From contig PFNE01000029.1 of NCBI GenBank assembly GCA_002791835.1, positions 1 through 46,544 of the forward strand: DNA of 46,544 nucleotides, given 5' to 3'. Each line of letters begins with the position of its first letter. Positions within the stretch are counted from its first letter, which is position 1. A program made the translations under genes and the position numbers. The stretch is from Alphaproteobacteria bacterium CG_4_10_14_0_8_um_filter_37_21 (GTDB lineage Bacteria; Pseudomonadota; Alphaproteobacteria; Paracaedibacterales; UBA11393). Positions 1 through 7,588 of this stretch are shown piece by piece. The notes below the pieces were generated by a model. The model ran no database searches and was not told where the DNA came from. It saw nothing but the letters and a program-made list of their open reading frames with translations.

Positions 1-41
1 ATAAAGCTGCACCTAGTGAAAAAATACTAAATGAAGAATAG
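1..41 (+). CDS. Possible 3' end of a gene cut by the window edge
   Basis: From base 3 an open frame runs thirteen codons to a TAG at 39-41 and would end in ...KILNEE. The Lys/Glu-rich composition looks like a soluble protein C-terminus. It would converge on the parvulin gene that ends at 98. Only about a dozen residues are visible, so no family can be named, and the frame could be open by chance. Confidence 0.25.
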   Translation, partial: KAAPSEKILNEE

Positions 42-97
42 CATTTATTTTAACTCATGACGACACTATCTAAGACAAATTAATTCAATAAATGTTA

Positions 98-2056
98 CTA
101 CATACCTGGCATTTCAGGCATTTTACCGCTTTTTAAAACTTCGCTCATTTGCGCATTTATTTTCTTGAACATCACTTCCAGTTCTGATGCTGTCGGTAAC
201 CCTTTTAGATTTTGATAAGAAATTTTCATGCTTGAGCGACTTTGTTCTAAAACTTCTACTGCTTTTTTAGCAACTAGGCCAGATTTAATTTGATCTTTCA
301 TTTGCTCAAAAGATGGTGGCGTCACGGCACGTTTGTCTTCAAGGCGCATAACACTAAATTTACCATCAGCAATCTTAATAACTTTATTGACTAAAGTTCC
401 TTTAACGGCTTTTGTGATGACATCTTGGTAATCTTTTGGTAAATAACGTTTTCTAACGTAACCAAGTTCACCTTTGTTTGCTTTTGTTGCATCATCAATA
501 GAACCTTCTACAAGTTCATCAAAAGATTTACCTGATTTCAACTGCGTCAAGACAGATTTTGCCTCTGCTTCAGTTGCGCTCATAATATGACGTAATCTAT
601 ACTCCATCTCATTTTTATCAGCTAAGTTTTTCTTAATACGCTCATAGTCTGTTTTAAGATCTGTCTCTGTAATTAATGTTTCTGCTCTTGCTTTTAAATA
701 CGCATCTTGCATAACCATGCGTGATTCAGCTGCGATTTTTTCTTGAACTTTAGCATCTTTTGCAAGGCCAGCTTTTTCTGCTGAAAAAGAGAGTACGCGT
801 TCATTCATGACCTTAATTAAGACAAGTTCATACATTTTTTCAAATGGTAAAATACGCAACATTTCAGGAAGGCCATCATAAGCAACGCGCAAATCAGCAA
901 GAGTTATTTCCCCACCTTTAAACTTACCACATACAAACTTAGCGTCCATTTTTGATGCATCAACAGCAGATGGTGTATCTGTTTCTAATGATTTTTTAAG
1001 CTCTTCTTCCGAACGTTCCGGAATAGCAGAACCATCTAATGCAAATAATTTAACATCAGCGTCAGCTTTAATTTTTTTAATAATTTCTTGAGAAAGTTCA
1101 GGCATCATAGCTTTTTTTAGCTCACCTTTGATTTCATCAAATTTTGGAACAGTTAAAGGGCGCTTCGATAACACACGAAGTACGCTACTGCCCATTTTAC
1201 CGAAACTAAGTGGTTCTGCTACAACGTTATCATCTTTTGTTGCGCCAATTTTTTCAAATAGTTCAGGGGCAACTTCCATACGCTTTAAAAAGCCAATTTT
1301 ACCGCCAGTTTTTTTTGTTTTTTCATCTAAAGATTTTTCTAAAGCTTTTTCAAACGTTGTTTTGCCAGATTCAATATCTTTAATGAGTTTTTTAGCCTCT
1401 GCTTCTGTCTTTAATAAAACATGTGCAATTTCAATTTCTTTCTCATCTTGAGGAATCATTTTCTTTACTTCATCATATTTTTTAAGAAGAACGTCATCAG
1501 ATATTTTTTCATCAACTTCTTTTTCTAAGAAAGATGCAACAAGAATAGCGCGTTTGCGGTCTTGAATTGTATTTTGAATGTCAGACTTTTTATCAAAACC
1601 TTCCTTAACTGCATTATGTTCTAGAATCACCATGTCTACAGCTTGACGCAGCAAGATTGGATACATTGTTTGAAAGGGTACTTCACGCATTTGACGTGGC
1701 AGCAAATCAGCTGTTTTTTTAACCTCAGCAATCGTTATGTTCTTATTCAGGTCTTCAATCACAGCAGCAACGCTTTTATCTGTATAGTCTTCAGTTGGAA
1801 CTGTTGCATCTAATTTTGATTCTTCAGCAACCGGTTCTTTTGATTGTGAAACAGGGGCATCTACTACAGGTGCGTCTTGTGCTGCTTCTGGGTTAGTTTC
1901 CGCATCTTTAGCTTCGATTTCTGCTTTTGTTTCTGCAACATTTTTTTCTAAAATTTCAGAACGTTCTGTCGGTTTAACCATTGTTAAATAGTATGCAGAA
2001 CCAAGACCACCGATAACAGCAGCACCTAATAAAAGTTTTTTTAAGTTATTATCCAT
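98..2056 (-). CDS. Membrane-anchored parvulin-type peptidyl-prolyl isomerase with two tandem modules
   Basis: Probable periplasmic SurA/PpiD-like foldase that catalyses prolyl isomerisation and chaperones envelope proteins. Residues 7-25 form one hydrophobic signal-anchor, followed by an Ala/Glu/Pro-rich linker to about residue 95. Two parvulin-like domains are visible at about 206-300 (begins EIEIAHVLL, contains GGKIGFLKR) and 484-580 (begins EYRLRHIM, contains KGELGYVRK). Each is preceded by a similar helical region that starts VPFQTMYPILL (126) or LPFEKMYELVL (404), so the whole helical-plus-parvulin module is repeated. At 652 aa it is longer than the usual 430-residue SurA. The C-terminus is Met/Pro-rich. 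It lies 30 bp downstream of gltX and may be co-transcribed with it. The class is clear; the exact name (surA, ppiD, prsA-like) is not. Confidence 0.85.
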   Translation of the reverse strand: MDNNLKKLLLGAAVIGGLGSAYYLTMVKPTERSEILEKNVAETKAEIEAKDAETNPEAAQDAPVVDAPVSQSKEPVAEESKLDATVPTEDYTDKSVAAVIEDLNKNITIAEVKKTADLLPRQMREVPFQTMYPILLRQAVDMVILEHNAVKEGFDKKSDIQNTIQDRKRAILVASFLEKEVDEKISDDVLLKKYDEVKKMIPQDEKEIEIAHVLLKTEAEAKKLIKDIESGKTTFEKALEKSLDEKTKKTGGKIGFLKRMEVAPELFEKIGATKDDNVVAEPLSFGKMGSSVLRVLSKRPLTVPKFDEIKGELKKAMMPELSQEIIKKIKADADVKLFALDGSAIPERSEEELKKSLETDTPSAVDASKMDAKFVCGKFKGGEITLADLRVAYDGLPEMLRILPFEKMYELVLIKVMNERVLSFSAEKAGLAKDAKVQEKIAAESRMVMQDAYLKARAETLITETDLKTDYERIKKNLADKNEMEYRLRHIMSATEAEAKSVLTQLKSGKSFDELVEGSIDDATKANKGELGYVRKRYLPKDYQDVITKAVKGTLVNKVIKIADGKFSVMRLEDKRAVTPPSFEQMKDQIKSGLVAKKAVEVLEQSRSSMKISYQNLKGLPTASELEVMFKKINAQMSEVLKSGKMPEMPGM

Positions 2057-2086
2057 GTTGTATATCCTAATAGTTATTATGCATTA

Positions 2087-3442
2087 TTATATTGTAAACT
2101 GTGTTTTCAATCTTGTACAGACCTGATGGTACCCCATTAAAACAATTAATTTTTTCATTTCAGGACCATGATCCATCCCTGTTAAAGCCTGACGTAAGGG
2201 CATAAAAAGCTCCTTCCCCTTTTTGCCAGAGAGTTCTTTTATTTTCTTTGTCCATTCTGCCCACGTACTTTCCGTTATAGTACCTTGTGGCAAGACATCA
2301 AAGCACAGTTTTATATATGCTGCATCATTGCTTTTACTGGGTGTTAACGTGCCATACAAAATAGTTTCCCAACGTTTCAAATCATCTAAACTTTCTATAT
2401 TGTCATGAAGCACACCCCATTCAGCCTCTTTTATTTTTAAGCATTCAAGTTTTTCAATATAGGGTTTTACTTGTTCGTAGGGCATCATGTGAAACAATTT
2501 GTGGTTCAACAGTTTTAAATCATCTTCATTAAATTTTGGAGCCGTTCTACTAAAATATTTAAAATCAAATTTTTCAACTAAATCTTGCAACTTTAATTGT
2601 GGTTCAACTGGTAGGGACGTTCCAAGTCGTGCTAAGTGAGCGTTAATCGCCATGGGGTTTATACCATTTGCGCGAAGGCCGCGTAAGCTTAAACTGCCTA
2701 TGCGTTTTGAAAGTGGTTGCCCATCTGCATCCATCAATAAAGTTGTATGGGCAAACTGAATTGAAAATGGTTTATCGTTGTTAATAGCTTCTAACAACTG
2801 TACCTGTGTTGCCGTATTTGTTACATGATCTTCGCCGCGCACAATGTGTGTAATTTTATAATCAAAATCGTCAATCACAGACGTTATTGTATATAAAAAG
2901 GATCCATCTGCCCTTATCAGAACAGGATCGCTAATATCAGCAGTATCAAATGATACAGCCCCTCTAATTAAATCTTCCCACTCTATTTTCCCTGGGTTTA
3001 ATTTAAACCGCCAATGGGGCTTCCTACCAGCGGCTTCATACTCACGTATCTGTTCTTGCGTTAAACGCAACCCAGCACGGTCATAAACGGGTGGTTTTTT
3101 TTGAGAGAGTAACATCTTGCGTTTATAATCTAGTTCTTCTGGTGTTTCATAGCATGGGTATAAACGACCAGATTCTGTTAAAGTGCGCACAACTTCATGA
3201 TAACGATCAAAACGATCAGACTGCTTAAAAAAAACTGCGTGTTCTAAACCAAGCCATTTTAAATCTTCAATAATAGCGTCAGCGTAACGTTGTTCTGAGC
3301 GTTTTAAATCTGTATCATCTTGGCGTAGAATAAATAATCCATTGTTTTTTTTGGCAAACAACCAATTTATAAGGGCAGCCCTTGCGTTGCCAATGTGAAG
3401 ATACCCTGTTGGACTTGGCGCAAAGCGCACACGAACTGACAT
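2087..3442 (-). CDS. gltX: Glutamyl-tRNA synthetase (second-type, alphaproteobacterial)
   Basis: Class I aminoacyl-tRNA synthetase that charges tRNA with glutamate. The N-terminus carries APSPTGYLHIGNARAA with the HIGH-type motif at residues 16-19, and the KMSKS-type motif is LSKR at 244-247 within GQPLSKRIGSLSL. The conserved catalytic segment VRGEDH is at 201-206. Length 451 aa is normal. The LSKRxGSLSLRxLR form resembles the second GltX copy of alphaproteobacteria, which often supplies Glu-tRNAGln for the GatCAB pathway. That specificity is an inference from family knowledge. ATG at 3442 is the only start that includes the ATP-binding N-terminus. Confidence 0.93.
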   Translation of the reverse strand: MSVRVRFAPSPTGYLHIGNARAALINWLFAKKNNGLFILRQDDTDLKRSEQRYADAIIEDLKWLGLEHAVFFKQSDRFDRYHEVVRTLTESGRLYPCYETPEELDYKRKMLLSQKKPPVYDRAGLRLTQEQIREYEAAGRKPHWRFKLNPGKIEWEDLIRGAVSFDTADISDPVLIRADGSFLYTITSVIDDFDYKITHIVRGEDHVTNTATQVQLLEAINNDKPFSIQFAHTTLLMDADGQPLSKRIGSLSLRGLRANGINPMAINAHLARLGTSLPVEPQLKLQDLVEKFDFKYFSRTAPKFNEDDLKLLNHKLFHMMPYEQVKPYIEKLECLKIKEAEWGVLHDNIESLDDLKRWETILYGTLTPSKSNDAAYIKLCFDVLPQGTITESTWAEWTKKIKELSGKKGKELFMPLRQALTGMDHGPEMKKLIVLMGYHQVCTRLKTQFTI

Positions 3443-3524
3443 TATGATTACCTGTTATTATTTATATAGTATATAACTTAGCAGATTTATAAAAAAATCA
3501 CATCAGCTATTGAAAGCTATTTTT

Positions 3525-4616
3525 CTAAGTAAAATTCAACTTGTACCAGCTGATAAGTGGTTTTAGTAATGCACTAATAACAGCAGCAAGTGGCAAGGCA
3601 AACATAATACCTAAAAAGCCAAACCAAGATCCTAGTGCAAGTAAGGCAAAAATTAAAAATGCCGGATGCAAACCAATGCGGTCACCAATTAAACGTGGCG
3701 TTAAAAAATAACCATCAAGCAAAATAAAGGTTCCAAATATAACCATAATGGCGATTAAATGGAACATGCTAATAAAGTTACTTAGGGCAATTGTCATGGC
3801 TAGAACAAAGCCAATAAAAACACCAATGTAAGGTATGAAGGAAAAAAACCCTGTTATAAAGCCTGTAAATAAGGCATGTGGCAAGTCTATAATTAAAAAA
3901 GCGATACTATATAAAAGAATTAAAAGTGCGCTTACAATAAGTTGACCGCGTGCGTAGTGTCCTAATGTTTTGTCAACATTTGCTATATTGCGACGAATAA
4001 TGGGGGCATATAACTTTGGTAGCAAACCATCAAGAGTTGATATAATTTTTGGCCACTCTGACACAGCATAAAACATAATCAAAGGAATAAGCACAACTAA
4101 AGATATAATGTTTGCAATGGCAAGGCCACTGGTTAAGCTTTGTGTCAGCATTGATGCTAAGTTTTCTATAACCCACTGAAAAATATTGCCAAAAGAATTT
4201 GAAAACTGCGTTTTTAAATCAAGAATTTTTTTGTCGCCTGCTATTTTACCAAGTGCATCCATTAAAGGATCTAGAATTGTTAGAAACCGTTCTTGTAAAA
4301 CTGGATATGACTTTAATATTTTCAAAAATTCGTCTTTTAGAAATGGTAAAGCTTCTAATAGAAGCAATCCTAAAAACATTAAAACGCAAATAATGACAAC
4401 ACCGGCAGATAAAGAACGATTAACGCCTATACGCTCTAGCGCATTCACAGGCTTATTAAAGATATAAGCACCAATTAATCCTGCAAAAAACGGAAATGTT
4501 ATAGAGCTAATATGATAAAAAACGTAGCTTAATAAACAAATAATACCAGCAAGAACAAGCCATAACTTGTACGGGTTAGGTCGATTGAGTAAGGGCGGTA
4601 ATAAATCTTTTCCCAT
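3525..4616 (-). CDS. AI-2E/PerM family membrane permease
   Basis: Polytopic inner-membrane protein of 363 aa with about seven hydrophobic segments. The N-terminal pair (residues about 19-50) and the C-terminal cluster (about 220-350) have the AI-2E transporter/PerM arrangement: a long amphipathic middle, then segments such as FFSFIPYIGVFIGF and the loop DGYFLTPRLIGDRIGLHP. This DGY/F..P...G..vgLHP signature is typical of the family. The family includes autoinducer-2 exporters and sodium/proton antiporters, so the substrate is unknown. Its start overlaps the end of the upstream phosphatidyltransferase gene by 41 bp, indicating coupled expression. In other alphaproteobacteria this permease often sits near hdaA; here ctrA and a ccmB-like gene lie between. 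Confidence 0.85.
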   Translation of the reverse strand: MGKDLLPPLLNRPNPYKLWLVLAGIICLLSYVFYHISSITFPFFAGLIGAYIFNKPVNALERIGVNRSLSAGVVIICVLMFLGLLLLEALPFLKDEFLKILKSYPVLQERFLTILDPLMDALGKIAGDKKILDLKTQFSNSFGNIFQWVIENLASMLTQSLTSGLAIANIISLVVLIPLIMFYAVSEWPKIISTLDGLLPKLYAPIIRRNIANVDKTLGHYARGQLIVSALLILLYSIAFLIIDLPHALFTGFITGFFSFIPYIGVFIGFVLAMTIALSNFISMFHLIAIMVIFGTFILLDGYFLTPRLIGDRIGLHPAFLIFALLALGSWFGFLGIMFALPLAAVISALLKPLISWYKLNFT

Positions 4617-5154
4617 ATTGCAGGCCGGATAATATTGTTATCAACAGAGTGCCATATAAAAAGAATCTTGTGAAGATTTCAAGTAAGTTTGATGACAACC
4701 CGATATCTTGAATATATTGAAAACAAACAAGCCAGCCACTTAACACAATTTGAATAACTGTATTTAGCTTACTTAAAAACAAAGGATGTAAAGGAACTTT
4801 CTTTTTTGAAACCAAAACATAAATGGCACCAAGCATAATTAACAGGTCGCGAACAAGAATAATTGCAATAGTCCATAGTGGCAAAACAGACGCTACACTT
4901 AAGGCAACATAAATAGCTGTCATGAAAATCTTATCAGCCAAGGGATCGAATCGTTGACCAAACAAAGATTCATGCTTAAATAACCGTGCAAAAAATCCAT
5001 CTAAAAAATCTGTAAGTCCACCCAAAAAGCACAATATAAATGCACTTTTCCATGCATGCCCAACAATTAGGTAGTACACAAAGGGCGCTGCAATGACACG
5101 CGACAGGGTCATGGCGTTCGCTAAATTGACACATTTTGCAAAAATATTGAACAT
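4576..5154 (-). CDS. CDP-alcohol phosphatidyltransferase (PgsA-like)
   Basis: Integral membrane enzyme transferring a phosphatidyl group from CDP-diacylglycerol to an alcohol, most likely glycerol-3-phosphate in phosphatidylglycerol synthesis. The complete CDP-alcohol phosphotransferase signature is present: DG-2-AR-8-G-3-D-3-D, reading DGFFAR...G...D...D in the segment beginning LTDFLDGFFAR. Several hydrophobic helices follow. I chose ATG at 5154 because TAAGGA lies just upstream and the protein then begins close to the conserved NAMTLSRV. An upstream ATG at 5208 would add 18 residues and has a less well spaced AGGA. The gene overlaps the following permease by 41 bp. Length fits PgsA, but other family members (cardiolipin or phosphatidylserine type) cannot be excluded. 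Confidence 0.85.
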   Translation of the reverse strand: MFNIFAKCVNLANAMTLSRVIAAPFVYYLIVGHAWKSAFILCFLGGLTDFLDGFFARLFKHESLFGQRFDPLADKIFMTAIYVALSVASVLPLWTIAIILVRDLLIMLGAIYVLVSKKKVPLHPLFLSKLNTVIQIVLSGWLVCFQYIQDIGLSSNLLEIFTRFFLYGTLLITILSGLQYGKRFITALTQST

Positions 5155-5234
5155 TAATTCCTTATTAAATTGTTTTTTTGTAAGCAGTTTTTCATAGAAT
5201 AGTCGCATTTTTCCTGATAAGTAAACGTAATATG

Positions 5235-5262
5235 TTGTTATTTAATAAATACATGCTAATAA
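5235..5262 (+). promoter_or_regulatory. Candidate sigma-70-type promoter of ctrA
   Basis: TTGTTA at 5235-5240 and TAATAA at 5257-5262 are separated by 16 bp, about 65 bp upstream of the ctrA start. No canonical CtrA box (TTAA-N7-TTAA) is seen in the 5209-5327 gap. This is a reading by eye in AT-rich DNA, so confidence is low. Confidence 0.3.
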
Positions 5263-5327
5263 GCCTAGAATTTTATGAAAATTTTATGTAATCTTAACAA
5301 TAGGGAGTTACACACAAAGGGCGTTTT

Positions 5328-6080
5328 ATGCGCATTCTTTTGATCGAAGATGATTCGGCAATGGTTAAGAATATTGAAAAATCACTAAAATCTGAAGGTT
5401 TTATATGTGATTCAACAGATCTTGGCGAGGACGGATTAGAAATCGGAAAACTATATGAATATGACCTCATTATACTTGATTTATTACTGCCAGATATTGA
5501 TGGCTTTGACGTATTAAAAAGATTACGTGCATCACAGGTACAAACACCTGTACTTGTTCTTTCCGGCTTAAATGATACTGATGACAAAGTGCGTGGTTTT
5601 GGTTTTGGGGCAGACGACTACCTAACTAAACCGTTTAGCAAAGCGGAATTGTTAGCACGCGTGCATGCTATTGTTAGGCGTTCACGTGGGCATTCTGAAT
5701 CTGTTATTACAACAGGCGATCTTATTGTAAGCCTTAGAAACCATACAGCTGAAGTTCGTGGACAAGCACTACCATTAACAGGTAAAGAATACGCTATTTT
5801 AGAACTTCTTTCTTTGCGCAAAGGCACAACCCTTACAAAAGAAATGTTCTTAAATCATTTGTATGGTGGCATCGATGAACCTGAACTTAAAATTATAGAT
5901 GTTTTTATTTGTAAACTAAGGCGGAAGTTATCTGAAGCTATGGATGGCGATGATTGCATTGAAACAGTATGGGGGCGTGGATATGTTTTACGCGACCCCT
6001 TAACAGAGGAGCAGCGGCAAGCGCAAGGTTATCCGCCTATTACAAAAAATAGATCTGAGCAGGCACTTACACCCGCTTAA
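5328..6080 (+). CDS. ctrA: Cell-cycle response regulator CtrA
   Basis: OmpR-family transcription factor that controls cell-cycle, flagellar and division genes in alphaproteobacteria. The receiver domain is residues 1-120 with acidic pocket D8/D9, phosphoacceptor D51 ([10 protein letters not shown]) and K103 (LTKPF). The winged-helix domain follows, with the highly conserved [20 protein letters not shown] and the ...[19 protein letters not shown] block seen in Caulobacter CtrA. A 20-residue tail ends in ALTPA, unlike the Ala-Ala end that acts as a ClpXP signal in Caulobacter. AAAGGG lies a suitable distance before the ATG. The stop overlaps the convergent ccmB-like gene by 4 bp. Flagellar genes at 22-27 kb are likely targets by analogy only. 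Confidence 0.95.
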   Translation: MRILLIEDDSAMVKNIEKSLKSEGFICDSTDLGEDGLEIGKLYEYDLIILDLLLPDIDGFDVLKRLRASQVQTPVLVLSGLNDTDDKVRGFGFGADDYLTKPFSKAELLARVHAIVRRSRGHSESVITTGDLIVSLRNHTAEVRGQALPLTGKEYAILELLSLRKGTTLTKEMFLNHLYGGIDEPELKIIDVFICKLRRKLSEAMDGDDCIETVWGRGYVLRDPLTEEQRQAQGYPPITKNRSEQALTPA

Positions 6081-6694
6081 AATAACCTTTGTTTTGTAAA
6101 GCGACTTAACAAAAGACTTAAAGATACGCTCATAAGCATAACACCAAATGAGAGCATAAGGGGGTAAAAGTACTCCCCCACTTCTATGCCAGATAAAAGC
6201 CACAAAAGTGATGGTACTTGTAAGGGTAAAAGAACAATACCAAGATAGGGTTTAGCTTTAGAAGAAAAACCAATCAAGCATCCAAAACTTATACATGATA
6301 CTGATAAAAAGAAAAGGCCTACCGCAACATAGAAAACTTCTTCCAAGCCATAATCTAACAAAAGGTATCCGCAGGCAATCCCTACAAAGGGAATGGCTAT
6401 GGTAAGCGCGTAACTTGCAATTTTACACCCTATATAGCTTCTGGCATCTGCACCACTACCGAGCCAATTTTCAATTATGCCATCTTTAAAATCATTTTGA
6501 ATACTCGAGACAACATCTTGAACCAAGAGTATTGCTGGCAATACGTATAAAAACGAAACCACAACACTCAGTTCTAGTGCTTTGTGAGCATTTTCAAGGC
6601 AAAAAATAAAAATAACGGCCATTGATAACAAGGGAACTGTCAAAAATGTCGCTTGCATATTATATAAGGATAATATAAAAAAATGATTGTGCAT
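6077..6694 (-). CDS. ccmB: CcmB-like haem exporter membrane subunit
   Basis: Predicted membrane subunit of the CcmAB(C) system used in cytochrome c maturation. The 205-aa protein has about six hydrophobic helices. Two stretches match CcmB at the right spacing: [15 protein letters not shown] (compare DDLQDGSLEQL in E. coli) and the late [16 protein letters not shown] (compare VLPLTIPLLIF). The first segment is short relative to E. coli CcmB (about 220 aa) and no good ribosome-binding site precedes ATG 6694. CcmA and CcmC genes are not adjacent. It is divergent from the small membrane gene at 6762 and convergent with ctrA. An ABC-2-type permease of another kind is the main alternative. Confidence 0.68.
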   Translation of the reverse strand: MHNHFFILSLYNMQATFLTVPLLSMAVIFIFCLENAHKALELSVVVSFLYVLPAILLVQDVVSSIQNDFKDGIIENWLGSGADARSYIGCKIASYALTIAIPFVGIACGYLLLDYGLEEVFYVAVGLFFLSVSCISFGCLIGFSSKAKPYLGIVLLPLQVPSLLWLLSGIEVGEYFYPLMLSFGVMLMSVSLSLLLSRFTKQRLF

Positions 6695-6695
6695 C

Positions 6696-6725
6696 TTGTT
6701 AATTGTTCCGTAACTTTTGTATAAT
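6696..6725 (+). promoter_or_regulatory. Promoter for the micro-membrane protein and hdaA
   Basis: A perfect TATAAT at 6720-6725 is preceded by TTGTTA at 6696-6701 with an 18-bp spacer. It points rightward to the genes at 6762 and 6923. Its -35 region abuts the first codons of the divergent ccmB-like gene. Confidence 0.5.
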
Positions 6726-6761
6726 ATACTGTAACCTGAAAAATAATAATAACCTAAAAAA

Positions 6762-6920
6762 ATGCCTAATTCTTACCATAAAATAAAAGTAAGTACCCGA
6801 AAAGTTGCTAATAAAAATACTGTCCCTGTATCCGTATGGTTAAGGCGATTCTTAAAAATTGGTATTGGCCTTGCTATCTTGTCTGGAATTGTATTTTTTT
6901 TCGCAAGTGATTCATTTTAA
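6762..6920 (+). CDS. 52-aa single-span membrane protein upstream of hdaA
   Basis: ATG at 6762 opens a 52-codon frame ending TAA at 6918-6920. The product starts MPNSYHKIKVSTRK, has a basic N-terminal half (about nine Lys/Arg in the first 32 residues) and one hydrophobic helix (about residues 32-48, IGIGLAILSGIVFFF), giving an N-in, C-out topology by the positive-inside rule. It sits downstream of a good promoter and only 2 bp before the hdaA-like start, so the two are almost certainly co-transcribed. No recognisable Shine-Dalgarno is visible (AACCTAAAAAA precedes the ATG). I do not recognise a family. Position and composition support a real gene. Confidence 0.6.
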   Translation: MPNSYHKIKVSTRKVANKNTVPVSVWLRRFLKIGIGLAILSGIVFFFASDSF

Positions 6921-6922
6921 AC

Positions 6923-7585
6923 ATGGAACTAACAAAAAAACGGTTATTTAAACCTAAACTACCGTCATACCATGAAAGAATTTTTATCCAAGGGCCGTCA
7001 AACCAAATGGCTTACAGCTGGCTTGAAAAATGGCCCCAAGAGCTAGAAAATTTTGCCACCTACTTATCAGGAAAATCAGGATCTGGTAAAAAACATCTAA
7101 GCCATATATGGGCACATAAATATAATGCATCAGTTTTAAAAGCGCATGAAATAAACCCTGAAAATTTTTCAGAATATGACCCGCATGTCCTGATACATAT
7201 TGAAAAACCGGTAACACCTGAATGTGAAGAAAATCTATTTCACGCCTTTAATTTTTACAAAGCCAAAAAGGCTTATATTTTATTTACGTGCGAACAAACG
7301 CCAAATAGTTTACCTTTAACTCTTAAAGACCTAAAATCAAGACTTGCAACGTGTAATTTTATTCACCTAGATGAACCAGAAGAAAATACATTAAAGCAAC
7401 TCTATACCCTATCCTTTAAGAACAAAGGTATTCATGTACATTGCGATGTCGTCAACTATTTACTTTTACGTTTAGATCGTAGTTTTACCACATTACATAA
7501 TACTGTTAACATTTTAGAACAAGCATCATGTAACGATAATAGATCTATAAGCATTCCCTTTGTTAAAAGTGTTTTAGGTCTGTAA
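6923..7585 (+). CDS. hdaA: HdaA-like DnaA regulatory protein with degenerate ATP motifs
   Basis: DnaA/Hda-family AAA+ protein, expected to work with the DNA polymerase clamp to convert DnaA-ATP to DnaA-ADP after initiation. The 220-aa length and layout match Hda: the N-terminal SYHERIFIQGPSNQMAYSWLEKWP, a P-loop region GKSGSGKKH (50-58), LFHAFNFYKAKKAYILFTC, the LKSRLATC box that holds the arginine finger, and a small lid domain ending in a DnaA-like helix (LLLRLDRSFTTLHNTV). The Walker A Ser/Thr is replaced by Lys57, and the Walker B acidic pair is absent (VLIHIEKP). A clamp-binding N-terminal sequence is possible in LTKKRLFKPKLP. It is preceded by a 52-aa membrane-protein gene. Confidence 0.8.
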   Translation: MELTKKRLFKPKLPSYHERIFIQGPSNQMAYSWLEKWPQELENFATYLSGKSGSGKKHLSHIWAHKYNASVLKAHEINPENFSEYDPHVLIHIEKPVTPECEENLFHAFNFYKAKKAYILFTCEQTPNSLPLTLKDLKSRLATCNFIHLDEPEENTLKQLYTLSFKNKGIHVHCDVVNYLLLRLDRSFTTLHNTVNILEQASCNDNRSISIPFVKSVLGL

Positions 7586-7588
7586 ACG

